Source of the DNA: Histidinibacterium aquaticum
GTDB taxonomy: Bacteria > Pseudomonadota > Alphaproteobacteria > Rhodobacterales > Rhodobacteraceae
Length of the DNA: 64,000 nucleotides
Assembly: GCF_008710275.1 (NCBI RefSeq)
Contig: NZ_VYQE01000003.1
Coordinates: 496,001-560,000 of the forward strand
Direction of reading: 5' to 3'
Positions 1-8,128 of the stretch are shown piece after piece (position 1 is the first letter of the stretch; every line of letters starts with the position of its first letter). Below the pieces are notes generated by a model, which saw only the letters and a list, made by a program, of their open reading frames with translations, was not told where the DNA came from and ran no database searches. A program made the position numbers and the translations under genes.

Positions 1-1
1 C

Positions 2-301
2 GAGGCGCTCACCGACGCCCCCGCATGGGAGGAACTTCCCCGCCCAGAGCGCAAGCGCCTGCAGGCCGGGCACATGCCCGAGGCTCCCTCCGAGGCGCGG
101 CGGATCAAGATCGCCGACCAGCTCTCGAACCTGCGCGACATCGCCCGCGAGCCCGAGGCCTGGTCGCCAGACGACGCGGCGACCTACATCGACGGCGCCG
201 AGCATGTCGTCGCCGCCTGCCGCGGCGTCTCGCCCGGTCTCGAAGCCGCCTTCGACGCCGTGCTGGCCGAGGCCATGCAGAAGATCGGAGGCGCGCCGTG
301 A
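2..301 (+). CDS. HD-domain (p)ppGpp hydrolase-like protein, MESH1 type, 3' part only
   Basis: The reading frame is open from the window edge, so the N-terminus with the HD metal site lies upstream; the methionine codon at 74 is probably internal. The visible 99 residues match by eye the C-terminal half of MESH1/HDDC3-type hydrolases: an ERKRLQ helix, a [12 protein letters not shown] segment and an RGV.P.LE..FD tail. Known members hydrolyse the 3' pyrophosphate of (p)ppGpp, and the animal enzyme also uses NADPH. The gene ends 28 bases before ureB, so it appears to be part of the urease operon. Substrate is unknown here and the catalytic residues are not visible. Confidence 0.7.
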   Translation, partial: EALTDAPAWEELPRPERKRLQAGHMPEAPSEARRIKIADQLSNLRDIAREPEAWSPDDAATYIDGAEHVVAACRGVSPGLEAAFDAVLAEAMQKIGGAP

Positions 302-329
302 CCCGACCGACCCCAAAGGAGCTGCAGCC

Positions 330-998
330 ATGATCCCCGGAGAGATCATCACCGCCCCCGGCGACATCACCCTCAACGAGGGGCGCGAGCCGATCACGCT
401 CATGGTCGCCAACACCGGCGACCGCCCGGTGCAGGTGGGCTCGCACTTCCACTTCCACGAGGCCAACCCGGCCCTCGACTTCGACCGGGATGCGGCGCGC
501 GGCTACCGTCTCGACATCGCGCCGGGCTCGGCGGTGCGCTTCGAACCAGGCCAGCGGCGCGAGGTGCAGTTGATCCCCTACGCCGGGGACCGCCAGGTCG
601 TGGGCTTCAACGGCAAGATCATGGGGCCCCTGGCCCTGGCGCTAGCGCTCTTCCTCTGCGCGCCCGATCCCGCCGCCGCGCAGAAGCTCGACTGCAATCG
701 CGACGATCTCGCGCAGGTCGAGATGAACGCCTGCGCGGCGCGCGACTACGAGGCGGCGGACACCATGCTCAACGCCGTCTGGGGCGAGGCCATAGCCGCC
801 GCGCGGTCGGGCGGCCTGGGAGACGAGCTGCTTGACGCCCAGCGCGCCTGGCTCCCCTTCCGCGACGCCGCCTGCGAGGCGGAAGCCGCCCTCTTCGCCG
901 GCGGCTCGATGGCGCCGATGGTCCGGAGCTTCTGCCTCGCCCGGCTGACCGAGCAGCGCACCGAGGACCTGCGCCTCTTCGCGGATCTCGAAGGATAG
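330..998 (+). CDS. ureB: urease subunit beta in frame with a C-terminal LprI/DUF1311 domain
   Basis: Residues 1-97 are a normal urease beta subunit (MIPGEII start, [28 protein letters not shown]), a structural subunit of the nickel urease with UreA and UreC. Family members usually stop after about 101 residues at a GFNGK.MG tail. Here no stop follows, and the frame continues into about 125 residues resembling lysozyme-inhibitor LprI (DUF1311): four cysteines, D.AL-type helix and AQRAWL..RDA..EAEA. The junction holds an ATG at 621 followed by a signal-peptide-like stretch ([17 protein letters not shown]), so the second part may also be made separately as a secreted protein. The start at 330 has AAAGGAG upstream. 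Either a true fusion or loss of the ureB stop codon. Confidence 0.85.
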   Translation: MIPGEIITAPGDITLNEGREPITLMVANTGDRPVQVGSHFHFHEANPALDFDRDAARGYRLDIAPGSAVRFEPGQRREVQLIPYAGDRQVVGFNGKIMGPLALALALFLCAPDPAAAQKLDCNRDDLAQVEMNACAARDYEAADTMLNAVWGEAIAAARSGGLGDELLDAQRAWLPFRDAACEAEAALFAGGSMAPMVRSFCLARLTEQRTEDLRLFADLEG

Positions 999-1005
999 AC
1001 AACCG

Positions 1006-1314
1006 ATGATCCACCCCACAGCCTTCGTCACCGACGCCACGCGTCTCGGCACCGCCTGGTGGCGGCTCTGGGCCGAGAGCCAGGAGGTCGTCGCCTATCG
1101 CATGCTCGGCGCGATTGGCCTGGCGAAGTCGACGCCGACCGAGCTTGCACGGATGATCGCCGAGAAGCCCGCCGCCTTCGCCGAGGCCACGATCGCCGCC
1201 TCGCAGGAGGTGCTGCGCGGCCACCGGCCCGACCAGGTGGCCACCGCCGCACTCGAGGCGCTGGGCCGCCGCACCCGCGCCAACTCGCAACGTCTGAGGC
1301 GGAGGGGCACATGA
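1006..1314 (+). CDS. small conserved protein of the urease cluster, function unknown
   Basis: A 102-residue, mostly helical, alanine-rich soluble protein with an R-rich tail. It sits 7 bases after the ureB-lprI frame and overlaps the next gene by an ATGA (1311-1314), so it is co-translated with the urease operon. Similar small proteins occur beside ureC in other Rhodobacteraceae and are often labelled 'antifreeze protein' in databases; that label comes from alanine-rich composition and says little about function. The pattern W..L..ESQEVV.YRMLG..GL with a TRANSQRL-rich end is vaguely phasin-like, but I do not assign a function. Confidence 0.75.
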   Translation: MIHPTAFVTDATRLGTAWWRLWAESQEVVAYRMLGAIGLAKSTPTELARMIAEKPAAFAEATIAASQEVLRGHRPDQVATAALEALGRRTRANSQRLRRRGT

Positions 1315-1637
1315 CCGTCGAGACTCCCGTCATCAGCACCGATCACGCGTCAGCCAAGAGCCGCACGCCGCTCCGCCGGGGCCTGCTCGCCCTGCCGCTC
1401 CTCCTCTCGGCCTGCGCCACCGCGCCCGCCGCGACCGAGGGCACGCGCGGCTTCTTCTGGGGGCTGCTCGACGGGGCTCTCGCGCCCTTCGCCTTCGTGA
1501 TCTCGCTCTTCTCCGACACCGTCGCGATGTACGCCGTCCCAAACTCGGGCGGCTGGTACGACTTCGGCTTCCTCCTCGGCCTCGCCGTCGTCTGGGGCGG
1601 GGCCGGAGGCGCCGCCGGCCGCCGCCGCAAGAGATGA
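1311..1637 (+). CDS. small predicted lipoprotein/membrane protein in the urease cluster
   Basis: 108 residues. Residues ~20-34 look like a signal peptide ending in a lipobox-like LLLSAC (Cys ~33), followed by two hydrophobic segments (FFWGLLDGALAPFAFVIS and a C-terminal FGFLLGLAVVWGG) and a basic RRRKR end. This suggests a membrane-attached protein with the tail in the cytoplasm. It starts within the stop of the previous gene (ATGA) and ends 51 bases before ureC. The family resembles small YtxH-like or 'hypothetical' proteins found in urease clusters of this order. No enzymatic motif was seen. Confidence 0.7.
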   Translation: MTVETPVISTDHASAKSRTPLRRGLLALPLLLSACATAPAATEGTRGFFWGLLDGALAPFAFVISLFSDTVAMYAVPNSGGWYDFGFLLGLAVVWGGAGGAAGRRRKR

Positions 1638-1688
1638 CCGAAACGCCGTCCGCCCGCCCCGCCCGGATGCCAGAAAGGACCTGAGACC

Positions 1689-3398
1689 ATGCCCGCCACG
1701 ATCTCCCGCGCCGACTACGCCGCGATGTTCGGCCCCACCACCGGCGACAAGGTGCGGCTCGCCGACACCGACCTCGTGATCGAGGTCGAGAGCGACCGCA
1801 CGGTCTACGGCGAGGAGGTCAAGTTCGGCGGAGGCAAGGTGATCCGCGACGGCATGGGCCAGAGCCAGACGACACGGGCCGAGGGCGCCATGGACACCGT
1901 GATCACCAACGCGCTGATCGTGGACGCCACCGGCATCTACAAGGCCGACGTGGGCCTCCGGGACGGGCGCATCGCCGCCATCGGCAAGGCCGGCAACCCC
2001 GACGTCCAGCCCGGCGTCGACATCGTCATCGGCCCGGGCACCGAGGCCATCGCGGGCGAGGGCAAGATCCTGACCGCGGGCGGCTTCGACAGCCACATCC
2101 ACTTCATCTGCCCCCAGCAGATCGACGACGCCCTGCACTCGGGCCTGACCACGATGCTGGGCGGCGGCACCGGCCCCGCCCACGGCACGCTGGCGACCAC
2201 CTGCACCCCGGGCCCCTGGCACATCGGCCGGATGCTCCAGGCCATCGACGCAGTGCCCGTGAACATCGGCCTCTCCGGCAAGGGCAACGCCTCCCGCCCC
2301 GACGCGCTGGTCGAGATGGTCGAGGCCGGCGCCTGCGCGCTGAAGCTGCACGAGGACTGGGGCACCACGCCCGCCGCCATCGACTGCTGCCTCTCGGTGG
2401 CCGACGACATGGACGTCCAGGTGATGATCCACACCGACACCCTGAACGAGAGCGGCTTCGTCGAGAATACCGTCGCCGCCATGAAGGGCCGGACCATCCA
2501 CGCCTTCCACACCGAGGGCGCGGGCGGCGGCCACGCCCCCGACATCATCAAGATCTGCGGCGAGGAGCATGTCATCCCCTCCTCGACCAATCCCACGCGC
2601 CCCTTCACGGTGAACACCATCGAGGAGCACCTCGACATGCTGATGGTCTGCCATCACCTGTCGAAGTCGATCCCCGAGGACGTGGCCTTCGCCGAGAGCC
2701 GCATCCGGCGCGAGACCATCGCCGCCGAGGACATCCTGCACGACATGGGCGCCTTCAGCATCATCGCGTCCGACAGCCAGGCCATGGGCCGGGTGGGCGA
2801 GGTGCTGATCCGCACCTGGCAGACCGCCGACAAGATGAAGAAGCAGCGCGGCCGCCTGCCCGAGGAGACCGGCGACAACGACAACCTGCGCGTCCGCCGC
2901 TACATCGCCAAGTACACCATCAACCCCGCCATCGCCCACGGCATGAGCCACGAGATCGGCTCCATCGAGGTCGGCAAGCGCGCGGACCTGGTGCTCTGGG
3001 ACCCGGCCTTCTTCGGGGTGAAGCCCATGATGGTCCTCGTCGGCGGCTCCATCGTGCTGGCGCAGATGGGCGACCCCAACGCCTCGATCCCCACGCCCCA
3101 GCCGGTCCACTCGCGCCCGATGTTCGGCGCCATGGGCCGCGCGGTCGAGCAGTCCGCCGTGACCTTCATCAGCCAGGCCGCCCAGGCCGCCGGCATCGGC
3201 GCCGCCCTCGGGCTCGCCAAGCAGACCGTCGCCGTCCACCGCACCAGGGGCATCGGCAAGCGCGACCTGGTGCTGAACGACGCCCTGCCGAAGATCGAGG
3301 TGAACCCCGAAACCTACGAGGTCCGCGCCGACGGAGAGCTGCTGACCTGCGAACCCGCCGAGGTGCTGCCCATGGCGCAGCGCTACTTCCTGTTCTGA
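1689..3398 (+). CDS. ureC: urease subunit alpha
   Basis: The catalytic subunit, hydrolysing urea to ammonia and carbamate in the cytoplasm. The 569 residues match the usual length. The nickel ligands and active site are all visible: His136 and His138 (SHIHF), the carbamylated Lys219 with His221 (ALKLHEDWG), His248 (VMIHTDT), His274 in [12 protein letters not shown], the flap with Cys and His in MVCHHL (~318-323), and Asp in the SDSQAMGR loop (~362). The start at 1689 has an AAAGGA upstream. The ureB, ureC, ureE, ureF, ureG order on one strand is standard for Rhodobacteraceae. Appears intact. Confidence 0.97.
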   Translation: MPATISRADYAAMFGPTTGDKVRLADTDLVIEVESDRTVYGEEVKFGGGKVIRDGMGQSQTTRAEGAMDTVITNALIVDATGIYKADVGLRDGRIAAIGKAGNPDVQPGVDIVIGPGTEAIAGEGKILTAGGFDSHIHFICPQQIDDALHSGLTTMLGGGTGPAHGTLATTCTPGPWHIGRMLQAIDAVPVNIGLSGKGNASRPDALVEMVEAGACALKLHEDWGTTPAAIDCCLSVADDMDVQVMIHTDTLNESGFVENTVAAMKGRTIHAFHTEGAGGGHAPDIIKICGEEHVIPSSTNPTRPFTVNTIEEHLDMLMVCHHLSKSIPEDVAFAESRIRRETIAAEDILHDMGAFSIIASDSQAMGRVGEVLIRTWQTADKMKKQRGRLPEETGDNDNLRVRRYIAKYTINPAIAHGMSHEIGSIEVGKRADLVLWDPAFFGVKPMMVLVGGSIVLAQMGDPNASIPTPQPVHSRPMFGAMGRAVEQSAVTFISQAAQAAGIGAALGLAKQTVAVHRTRGIGKRDLVLNDALPKIEVNPETYEVRADGELLTCEPAEVLPMAQRYFLF

Positions 3399-3411
3399 GC
3401 GTCCGCGTGAG

Positions 3412-3428
3412 TGCAATGCCGCATTGCA
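3412..3428. promoter_or_regulatory. 17-bp perfect inverted repeat upstream of the DUF1127 gene
   Basis: Arms TGCAATGC and GCATTGCA with one central base, 14 bases after the ureC stop and about 85 bases before the DUF1127 start. The position fits an operator for a promoter inside the urease operon. A second, weaker dyad (GATCCC at 3454-3459, GGGATC at 3468-3473) lies between it and the gene and could be a weak ureC terminator. The binding protein is unknown. Confidence 0.4.
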
Positions 3429-3512
3429 GAATATCCGCTACACATGCCGGCCCGATCCCTTATTTTCGGGATCAAGGGAGGAAACCAGCACTGAACACCG
3501 CAGAGGTTTCCA

Positions 3513-3719
3513 ATGGCACACTTTTCCGAAACCGCCCGTCACCCGGGCCGCAGCATCCTCGATATCGTCAGCGCCTTCTTCACCGGCTGGATGGAAAACA
3601 TGTCCCGCCACCAGGAAGTCGAGAAGCTGAACCGCATGTCCGACCGCCAGCTTGCCGACATGGGCATCGCGCGCCAGGACATCGTCCGTCACGTCTTCCG
3701 CGACCGCGTGGGCTTCTGA
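3513..3719 (+). CDS. DUF1127 domain-containing small protein
   Basis: 68 residues with the typical DUF1127 C-terminal signature (LNRMSDRQLADMGIARQDI..HVFRDRVGF, residues ~39-68). Such proteins are widespread in Rhodobacteraceae; in other Alphaproteobacteria small DUF1127 proteins have been linked to RNA turnover, phosphate and carbon metabolism. It lies between ureC and ureE with 114 bases of its own 5' region, which holds inverted repeats, so it may be expressed independently of the urease genes. Confidence 0.85.
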   Translation: MAHFSETARHPGRSILDIVSAFFTGWMENMSRHQEVEKLNRMSDRQLADMGIARQDIVRHVFRDRVGF

Positions 3720-3771
3720 TCCCGCGCGGATCCGGTTCCGGCCGGACCGCACCGATCGCGGGGGCGAGGCC

Positions 3772-4281
3772 ATGACCGGCCTGCCCCCCGCCACGGCGCT
3801 CCTGCGCGCCGCCGAGGCCGGGGACACCGGCCCCGTCGCCAGTGTCGCGCTCACCTACGACGCCCGGCTGCTCCGCCGGAAGCGGCTTTTTACGACCGAC
3901 GGCACGCCCGTCCTCGTGGACCTGCCGCAGACCGTCTCCCTCGACGCCGGCGACCGGCTCGTGCTGGAGGACGGCACCCAGGTCGAGGTCCTGGCCGCCG
4001 AGGAGGCGCTCCTCGAAATCCGCGCCACGGCCGCCGACCTCCCCCGCCTCGCCTGGCACATCGGCAACCGCCATGCGCCCGCCTGCATCGAGGCCGATCC
4101 GCCCCGCATCCTGATCCAGCGCGACCCGGTGATCCGCCGCATGCTGGAGGGCCTTGGCGCCTCCGTCACCGAGGTCACCGAGCCCTTCACACCCGAGGGC
4201 GGCGCCTACGGCCACGGTCGCACCATGGGCCACAGCCACGGCGACCATGACCACCACCACGCGCATTCCCATGACCACTGA
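3772..4281 (+). CDS. ureE: urease accessory protein UreE (nickel carrier)
   Basis: 169 residues. UreE binds nickel and hands it to the UreG-containing activation complex. The N-terminal domain (LTYDARLLRRKRL, LPQTVSLDAGDRLVLEDG) and the middle metal-binding domain (HIGNRHAPACIE, R.LIQRDPVI..ML..LGA) are clear. The C-terminus is a His/Asp-rich nickel-binding tail (residues ~147-169) with about ten histidines. The start at 3772 is chosen because upstream in-frame residues do not resemble the family. The gene overlaps ureF by 11 bases. Confidence 0.95.
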   Translation: MTGLPPATALLRAAEAGDTGPVASVALTYDARLLRRKRLFTTDGTPVLVDLPQTVSLDAGDRLVLEDGTQVEVLAAEEALLEIRATAADLPRLAWHIGNRHAPACIEADPPRILIQRDPVIRRMLEGLGASVTEVTEPFTPEGGAYGHGRTMGHSHGDHDHHHAHSHDH

Positions 4282-4918
4282 GGGCGCCGGCCTCCTGCTG
4301 ACCCAATGGCTCAGCCCGGCCTTCCCGCTGGGCGGTTTCGCCTGGTCGCAGGGGCTCGAGGAAGCCGTGGCCGAGGGCAGCGTCACCGGTGCCGCCTCGC
4401 TGGCCCGCTGGTTCGACACCACGTTGCACCACGGGGCCGGCCGCAGCGACACCCTGCTCCTCGCCGCCGCCTGGCGCGCGGAGACGCCCGAGGAGGTCCA
4501 CGACATCGCCGATCTCGCCCGGGCCCTCGCCCCCTCGGCCGAGCGCCGGGCCGAGACGCTCCAGCAGGGCGCGGCCTTCGCCCGCCTCGGGCGCGAGGTC
4601 TGGGACCTCGACCTGCCGGACATGGCGCTCCCCGTCGCCGTCGGCCGCGCCGCGCGCCTGGCCGGGCAACCGCTCCCGCCCACCGCCACGCTCTACCTCC
4701 AGAGCCTCTTCGCCACCCTGGCCCAGGCCGCCCAGAGGCTCCTGCCGCTGGGCCAGACCGAGGCCCAGCGCCTGCTCGCGGAGGTGACCGGGGCGATCCC
4801 CGCCCACGTCGGGCCGCTCCTCACGCAGGACCTCTCCGCGCTTGGCGCCTTCACCCCGGCGCTCGACGCCGCCTCCATGCGCCACGAGACGCGCGAGCCG
4901 CGGATCTTCCGCTCGTGA
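4271..4918 (+). CDS. ureF: urease accessory protein UreF
   Basis: 215 residues, all-helical urease maturation factor that, with UreD and UreG, loads nickel into the apo-enzyme. Family signatures are LLLTQWLSPAFPLGGFAWSQGLE near the N-terminus, a middle helix bundle (TLHHGAGRSDTLLL) and the C-terminal SMRHETREPRIFRS that contacts UreG. The start at 4271 lies inside the His tail coding region of ureE, so the two genes are translationally coupled. ureD is not in this window; it is likely upstream with ureA. Confidence 0.95.
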   Translation: MTTEGAGLLLTQWLSPAFPLGGFAWSQGLEEAVAEGSVTGAASLARWFDTTLHHGAGRSDTLLLAAAWRAETPEEVHDIADLARALAPSAERRAETLQQGAAFARLGREVWDLDLPDMALPVAVGRAARLAGQPLPPTATLYLQSLFATLAQAAQRLLPLGQTEAQRLLAEVTGAIPAHVGPLLTQDLSALGAFTPALDAASMRHETREPRIFRS

Positions 4919-4922
4919 CCCC

Positions 4923-4984
4923 TCTCCTGGGGCCAGATAGTCCCGGGGGAGTCGCGGCCCCGCCGCGACGGGGGCAGCGCCCCC
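4923..4984 (+). repeat. dispersed two-hairpin repeat, copy A
   Basis: Begins 5 bases after the ureF stop. A leader resembling CTGGGGCCAGATAGTCCC precedes hairpin 1 (GTCGCGG 4951-4957, CCGCGAC 4963-4969, loop CCCCG) and hairpin 2 (GGGGGC 4970-4975, GCCCCC 4979-4984, loop AGC). It lies inside the operon between ureF and ureG, so if it terminates transcription it would lower ureG expression. Related copies: 7961-8022, 19177-19238, 35736-35801 and a degenerate one at 33216-33265. Confidence 0.8.
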
Positions 4985-5012
4985 CGCCCCGGCCGAAGGA
5001 AAGGACAGACCC

Positions 5013-5681
5013 ATGACAGCCTCTCCCAACGGTCCCCTCCGCGTCGGCATCGGCGGCCCGGTCGGCGCCGGCAAGACAACGTTGACCGCCGGGCTGGCCC
5101 GCGCCCTCAAGGGCCGCCTGAGCCTCGCGGTCATCACCAACGACATCTACACGCGCGAGGACGCCGAGGCCCTGATGCGCCTGCAGATCCTACCCGAGGA
5201 CCGGGTCATGGGCGTTGAGACGGGAGGATGCCCACATACGGCGATCCGCGAGGACGCCTCGATCAACCTCGCCGCGGTCGCCGAGCTCAACGCCCGCCAC
5301 CCCGACCTCGACCTGATCCTGATCGAGTCCGGCGGCGACAATCTCTCGGCCACCTTCTCGCCCGAGCTCGCCGACGTGACGCTCTATGTCATCGACGTGG
5401 CCGCCGGAGAGGAGATCCCCCGCAAGGGCGGCCCCGCGATCACCCGCTCGGACCTGCTCGTGATCAACAAGACCGACCTCGCCCCTCACGTCGGCGCCTC
5501 TCTCGACGTCATGGCCCGCGACGCCGCCCGGATGCGCGGCCCCCTGCCCACCGTCTTCGCCAGCCTGCGCCGCGGCGAGGGCATCGACGAGATCATCGCC
5601 CACCTCGCCCAAATCGGCGGCCTCCCGCTCCCCCCGAGCGAAGAGGCCCGCCGGGCCGATGAGCGCCTCCCCCAGGAGTGA
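5013..5681 (+). CDS. ureG: urease accessory GTPase UreG
   Basis: 222 residues; a SIMIBI-class GTPase that drives nickel insertion into urease. The P-loop [10 protein letters not shown] is at residues ~14-23, the metal-binding [13 protein letters not shown] segment (conserved Cys-Pro-His) at ~70-82, [11 protein letters not shown] as the switch region, and [12 protein letters not shown] as the G4 NKXD motif at ~151-154. Separated from ureF by a 94-base gap that contains repeat copy A, unlike the other tightly packed ure genes. Last recognisable member of the operon. Confidence 0.97.
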   Translation: MTASPNGPLRVGIGGPVGAGKTTLTAGLARALKGRLSLAVITNDIYTREDAEALMRLQILPEDRVMGVETGGCPHTAIREDASINLAAVAELNARHPDLDLILIESGGDNLSATFSPELADVTLYVIDVAAGEEIPRKGGPAITRSDLLVINKTDLAPHVGASLDVMARDAARMRGPLPTVFASLRRGEGIDEIIAHLAQIGGLPLPPSEEARRADERLPQE

Positions 5682-5781
5682 CCCGGGCCCCGCACGCGAC
5701 GAGGCCCGAAGGGCCGAGACGCAGCACCTCATGCGGCCCGAGAGCGAATCCCCGGAAAATACATATTTGTCATATACTTAA

Positions 5782-5807
5782 CCCTCCGTCCAAATTTGGA
5801 CGGAGGG
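5782..5807. terminator. 26-bp perfect palindrome between convergent ureG and the dehydrogenase gene
   Basis: Two 13-base arms (CCCTCCGTCCAAA and TTTGGACGGAGGG) with no spacer. It ends 1 base from the stop codon of the leftward dehydrogenase gene and is followed on that strand by TTAAGTATATGAC, so it most likely folds as a terminator for that gene and may serve ureG from the other side. It lies in a locally AT-rich stretch (5755-5800), unusual for this window. Confidence 0.6.
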
Positions 5808-5808
5808 C

Positions 5809-6756
5809 TCACACCGCCTGCGGCAGCGCCCGTTCCTCGGCCCAGGCCTTCGCGTTCTCCACCGCGACGAGCCCCATGGCGATCCGGGTCTCCCAGGTCG
5901 CCGAGCCCAGGTGCGGCAGCAGGAAGCAGTTGTCGAGCGCCCGGAGGCGCGCCGGCACGTCGGGCTCGTTCTCGTAGACGTCGAGCCCCGCCGCCCGGAT
6001 CCGCCCGGCCTCCAGCGCATCGATCAGCGCGGCCTCGTCCACCACCTCTCCGCGGGCGATGTTGACGAGGATCCCCTCGGGTTTCATCGCCGCGATGGCC
6101 TGCCGGCTCACCAGCCCCGCGTTGGCGGGCCCGCCCGGAACCGTCACCACCACGAAGTCGCAGGCCCCCATGAGCTCCTCGAGACTTTCCACCTGCCGCG
6201 CCGGCAGATCGACCTCCTTCCGCGAGCGGTTGAAGTAGAGCACCTCCATGCCGAAGCCCGCATGACCCCGCTTCGCCACCGCCTGGCCGATCCGGCCCAT
6301 GCCGACGATGCCCAGCGTCTTGCCGCTCACGTCGACCCCGAGCATCTCCTTCGGCCCGAAGCCCGACCAGGTGCCCGAGCGCACCAGCCGCTCGCCCTCG
6401 CTCGCCCGCCGGGCGGCGCCCAGCATGAGCAGAACCCCGATGTCGGCCGTGGCGTCGGTCAGCACGTCCGGCGTGTTCGAGACCGCAACCCCGTGCGCCC
6501 GTGCCGCCTCGGCATCGATATGCGAATACCCGACCCCGAGGTTCGCGAGCACCCCGCAGCGGATCTCGCCCGCCCGCTCGAAGGCCTCCGCCCGGAAGTC
6601 GTCGCCCAGCGTCGGGATCATCGCGTCGTAGTCCCGCAGCGCCTGCGCCGCCTCCTCCAACGAAAGCGGCGCGCTCCCCACGGTCACCTCGAAGCTCTCG
6701 CGCAGCGCCTCAAGAACCGGGTCGAGCGGCTCGCGCGTGATCAGGCAGGTCTTCAT
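5809..6756 (-). CDS. NAD(P)-dependent D-2-hydroxyacid dehydrogenase (glyoxylate/hydroxypyruvate reductase-like)
   Basis: 315 residues. Oxidises or reduces 2-hydroxy/2-oxo acids such as glycolate-glyoxylate or glycerate-hydroxypyruvate in the cytoplasm. The nucleotide-binding motif is GIVGMGRIGQAVA (~150-162). The catalytic triad is visible as Arg in NIARGEVVDE (~234), Glu in DVYENEPDVP (~263) and His in LLPHLGSAT (~281). The substrate-binding loop NLGVGYSHID matches the D-glycerate dehydrogenase/glyoxylate reductase group. It overlaps the upstream csaA-like gene by an ATGA, so the two are co-translated with proC further upstream. Exact substrate not resolved. Confidence 0.88.
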   Translation of the reverse strand: MKTCLITREPLDPVLEALRESFEVTVGSAPLSLEEAAQALRDYDAMIPTLGDDFRAEAFERAGEIRCGVLANLGVGYSHIDAEAARAHGVAVSNTPDVLTDATADIGVLLMLGAARRASEGERLVRSGTWSGFGPKEMLGVDVSGKTLGIVGMGRIGQAVAKRGHAGFGMEVLYFNRSRKEVDLPARQVESLEELMGACDFVVVTVPGGPANAGLVSRQAIAAMKPEGILVNIARGEVVDEAALIDALEAGRIRAAGLDVYENEPDVPARLRALDNCFLLPHLGSATWETRIAMGLVAVENAKAWAEERALPQAV

Positions 6757-7094
6757 TCCAGTCGCCCTCCCGGGGGCACGTCCTTGTCCGGCGCCACCAG
6801 CACCACGCCGCCCTCGGCGTCATGCACTCCCAGCACCAGCACCTCCGACCGGACAGGCCCGATCTGCCGGGGCGGGAAGTTCACCACCCCCATGACCATC
6901 CGCCCCACCAGGTCTTCCGGCGAATAATGCGCGGTGATCTGCGCCGAGCTCTTCCGCTCGCCGATCTCCGGCCCGAAATCCACCCAGAGCTTGATCGCCG
7001 GCTTGCGCGCCTCCGGAAAGGGCTCGGCCCGGGTCACGCGCCCCGCACGGATCTCGACCTTGAGGAAGTCCTCGATCCCGATCTCCTCAGCCAC
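6753..7094 (-). CDS. tRNA-binding domain protein, CsaA-like
   Basis: 113 residues forming a single OB-fold tRNA-binding domain, as in CsaA chaperones and the C-terminus of MetRS. Seen: IGIEDFLKVEIRAGRV at the start, ARKPAIKLWVDFG, ERKSSAQIT..Y, VVNFPPRQIG..RSEVLVLG and the GG..LVAPD end. I choose the GTG at 7094 because it has GGGAG seven bases upstream and gives the usual CsaA length; a longer frame exists but its added residues look like shadow sequence. The gene starts inside the 3' end of proC (8-base overlap). Confidence 0.85.
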   Translation of the reverse strand: MAEEIGIEDFLKVEIRAGRVTRAEPFPEARKPAIKLWVDFGPEIGERKSSAQITAHYSPEDLVGRMVMGVVNFPPRQIGPVRSEVLVLGVHDAEGGVVLVAPDKDVPPGGRLE

Positions 7095-7902
7095 GGCCCA
7101 GCTCCCGGCTCCGCTCCGCCGCCGCGTGGACGGCACGCTTCAGCAGCGCGGGAAAGCCGCTCTCCTCGTCCATCAGCACCTCGAGCGCCGCCTGCGTGGT
7201 CCCGTTGGGCGAGGTCACGTTGACCCTGAGCTGGCCCGGATCCTCGCCTGAATCCTCGGCGAGCTGCCCCGCCCCGCCCACGGTCGCCTTCGCCAGCGCC
7301 AGCGCGAGCTCGGGCGGGAGCCCCTCGGCCTCGCCCGCCGCGGCAAGCGTCTCGATCAGGTGAAACACATAGGCCGGCCCCGAGCCCGAGACCGCCGTGA
7401 CCGCGTCCATCTGGTCCTCGCCCTCGAGCCGCACCACCTGGCCCACCGCCTTCAGAAGCGTCTCGGCGAGGTCGAGATGATCGCTCCCCGCCTCCGCGTT
7501 GCCGACGATGGAGGTGATCCCCCGCCCGATCGCGGCCGGGGTGTTGGGCATCGCCCGCACCACCGGCGTACCGTCCCCGAAACTCTTCTCGAACCGCGCG
7601 AGCGATGTCCCCGCGGCGACGGAAACGACGAGCGTCCCGCCACCGCCGAGATCGGCCGCGCCCGGGAGAGCTTCGTCCATCATCTGCGGCTTCACCGCCA
7701 CCAGCAGCACCGCCGGGTCCTCGGGCAAATCCTCGTTGAGATGCACCCCCGTCCCCTGCAGCCACTCCGAGGGCTTGGGGTCGCGGACCCAGACCGATCC
7801 CGGCGGCAGCCCCCCCGAGAGCCATCCGGCCAGCATCGCCGATCCCATCTTGCCGCAACCCAGAAGGACCAGTCCGCGGCGCTCGATATCGCTCATGTCC
7901 AT
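7087..7902 (-). CDS. proC: pyrroline-5-carboxylate reductase
   Basis: 271 residues; the last step of proline biosynthesis, reducing 1-pyrroline-5-carboxylate with NAD(P)H. The N-terminal Rossmann motif LLGCGKMGSAMLAGW is at ~13-27, VAVKPQ at ~68-73, MPNTPAAIG.GIT at ~117-129, and the C-terminal dimer domain AVSGSGPAYVFHLIETLAAAGEAEGLP is typical, with the NVTSPNGTTQAALEVL segment near the end. The start may be two codons later. First gene of a three-gene overlapping leftward group with csaA and the dehydrogenase. Confidence 0.93.
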   Translation of the reverse strand: MDMSDIERRGLVLLGCGKMGSAMLAGWLSGGLPPGSVWVRDPKPSEWLQGTGVHLNEDLPEDPAVLLVAVKPQMMDEALPGAADLGGGGTLVVSVAAGTSLARFEKSFGDGTPVVRAMPNTPAAIGRGITSIVGNAEAGSDHLDLAETLLKAVGQVVRLEGEDQMDAVTAVSGSGPAYVFHLIETLAAAGEAEGLPPELALALAKATVGGAGQLAEDSGEDPGQLRVNVTSPNGTTQAALEVLMDEESGFPALLKRAVHAAAERSRELGRG

Positions 7903-7960
7903 GCCGGCACTCTCGCCAAGCCCCCGGGGGAAGGCAAGCCGTCCGCCTCCTGATCCCGTT

Positions 7961-8022
7961 CTTCTGGGGTGAAATATCCCGGGGCAGTCCGCGGCCCCGC
8001 CGCGGACGGGGGCAGCGCCCCC
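7961..8022 (+). repeat. dispersed two-hairpin repeat, copy B
   Basis: Leader CTTCTGGGGTGAAATATCCC, then hairpin 1 (GTCCGCGG 7987-7994, CCGCGGAC 8000-8007) and hairpin 2 (GGGGGC 8008-8013, GCCCCC 8017-8022, loop AGC). It lies between leftward ybjN-like and proC but is oriented rightward, the only copy not directly 3' of a same-strand gene. A further hairpin GCGGCC...GGCCGC (8067-8082) follows it, as it does in copy E. Confidence 0.8.
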
Positions 8023-8128
8023 TCACCTGCCCGGAGCCGCCGGAGGCGGACCCGGGCGTGCCCTGCGCGGCCGAAAGGCCGCACCGCTGCGTGCCCCGGG
8101 TCGACGCGCGGCAGCGCGGCGAACCCTC

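Noticed and set aside
1350-3416. 688-codon open frame antisense to ureC
   Set aside because: Same GC-skew shadow effect; no domain, no start signal, ureC fully explains the region.
4200-4281. Low-complexity repeat in coding sequence
   Set aside because: It is the His-rich nickel-binding tail of UreE, a normal feature of the family.
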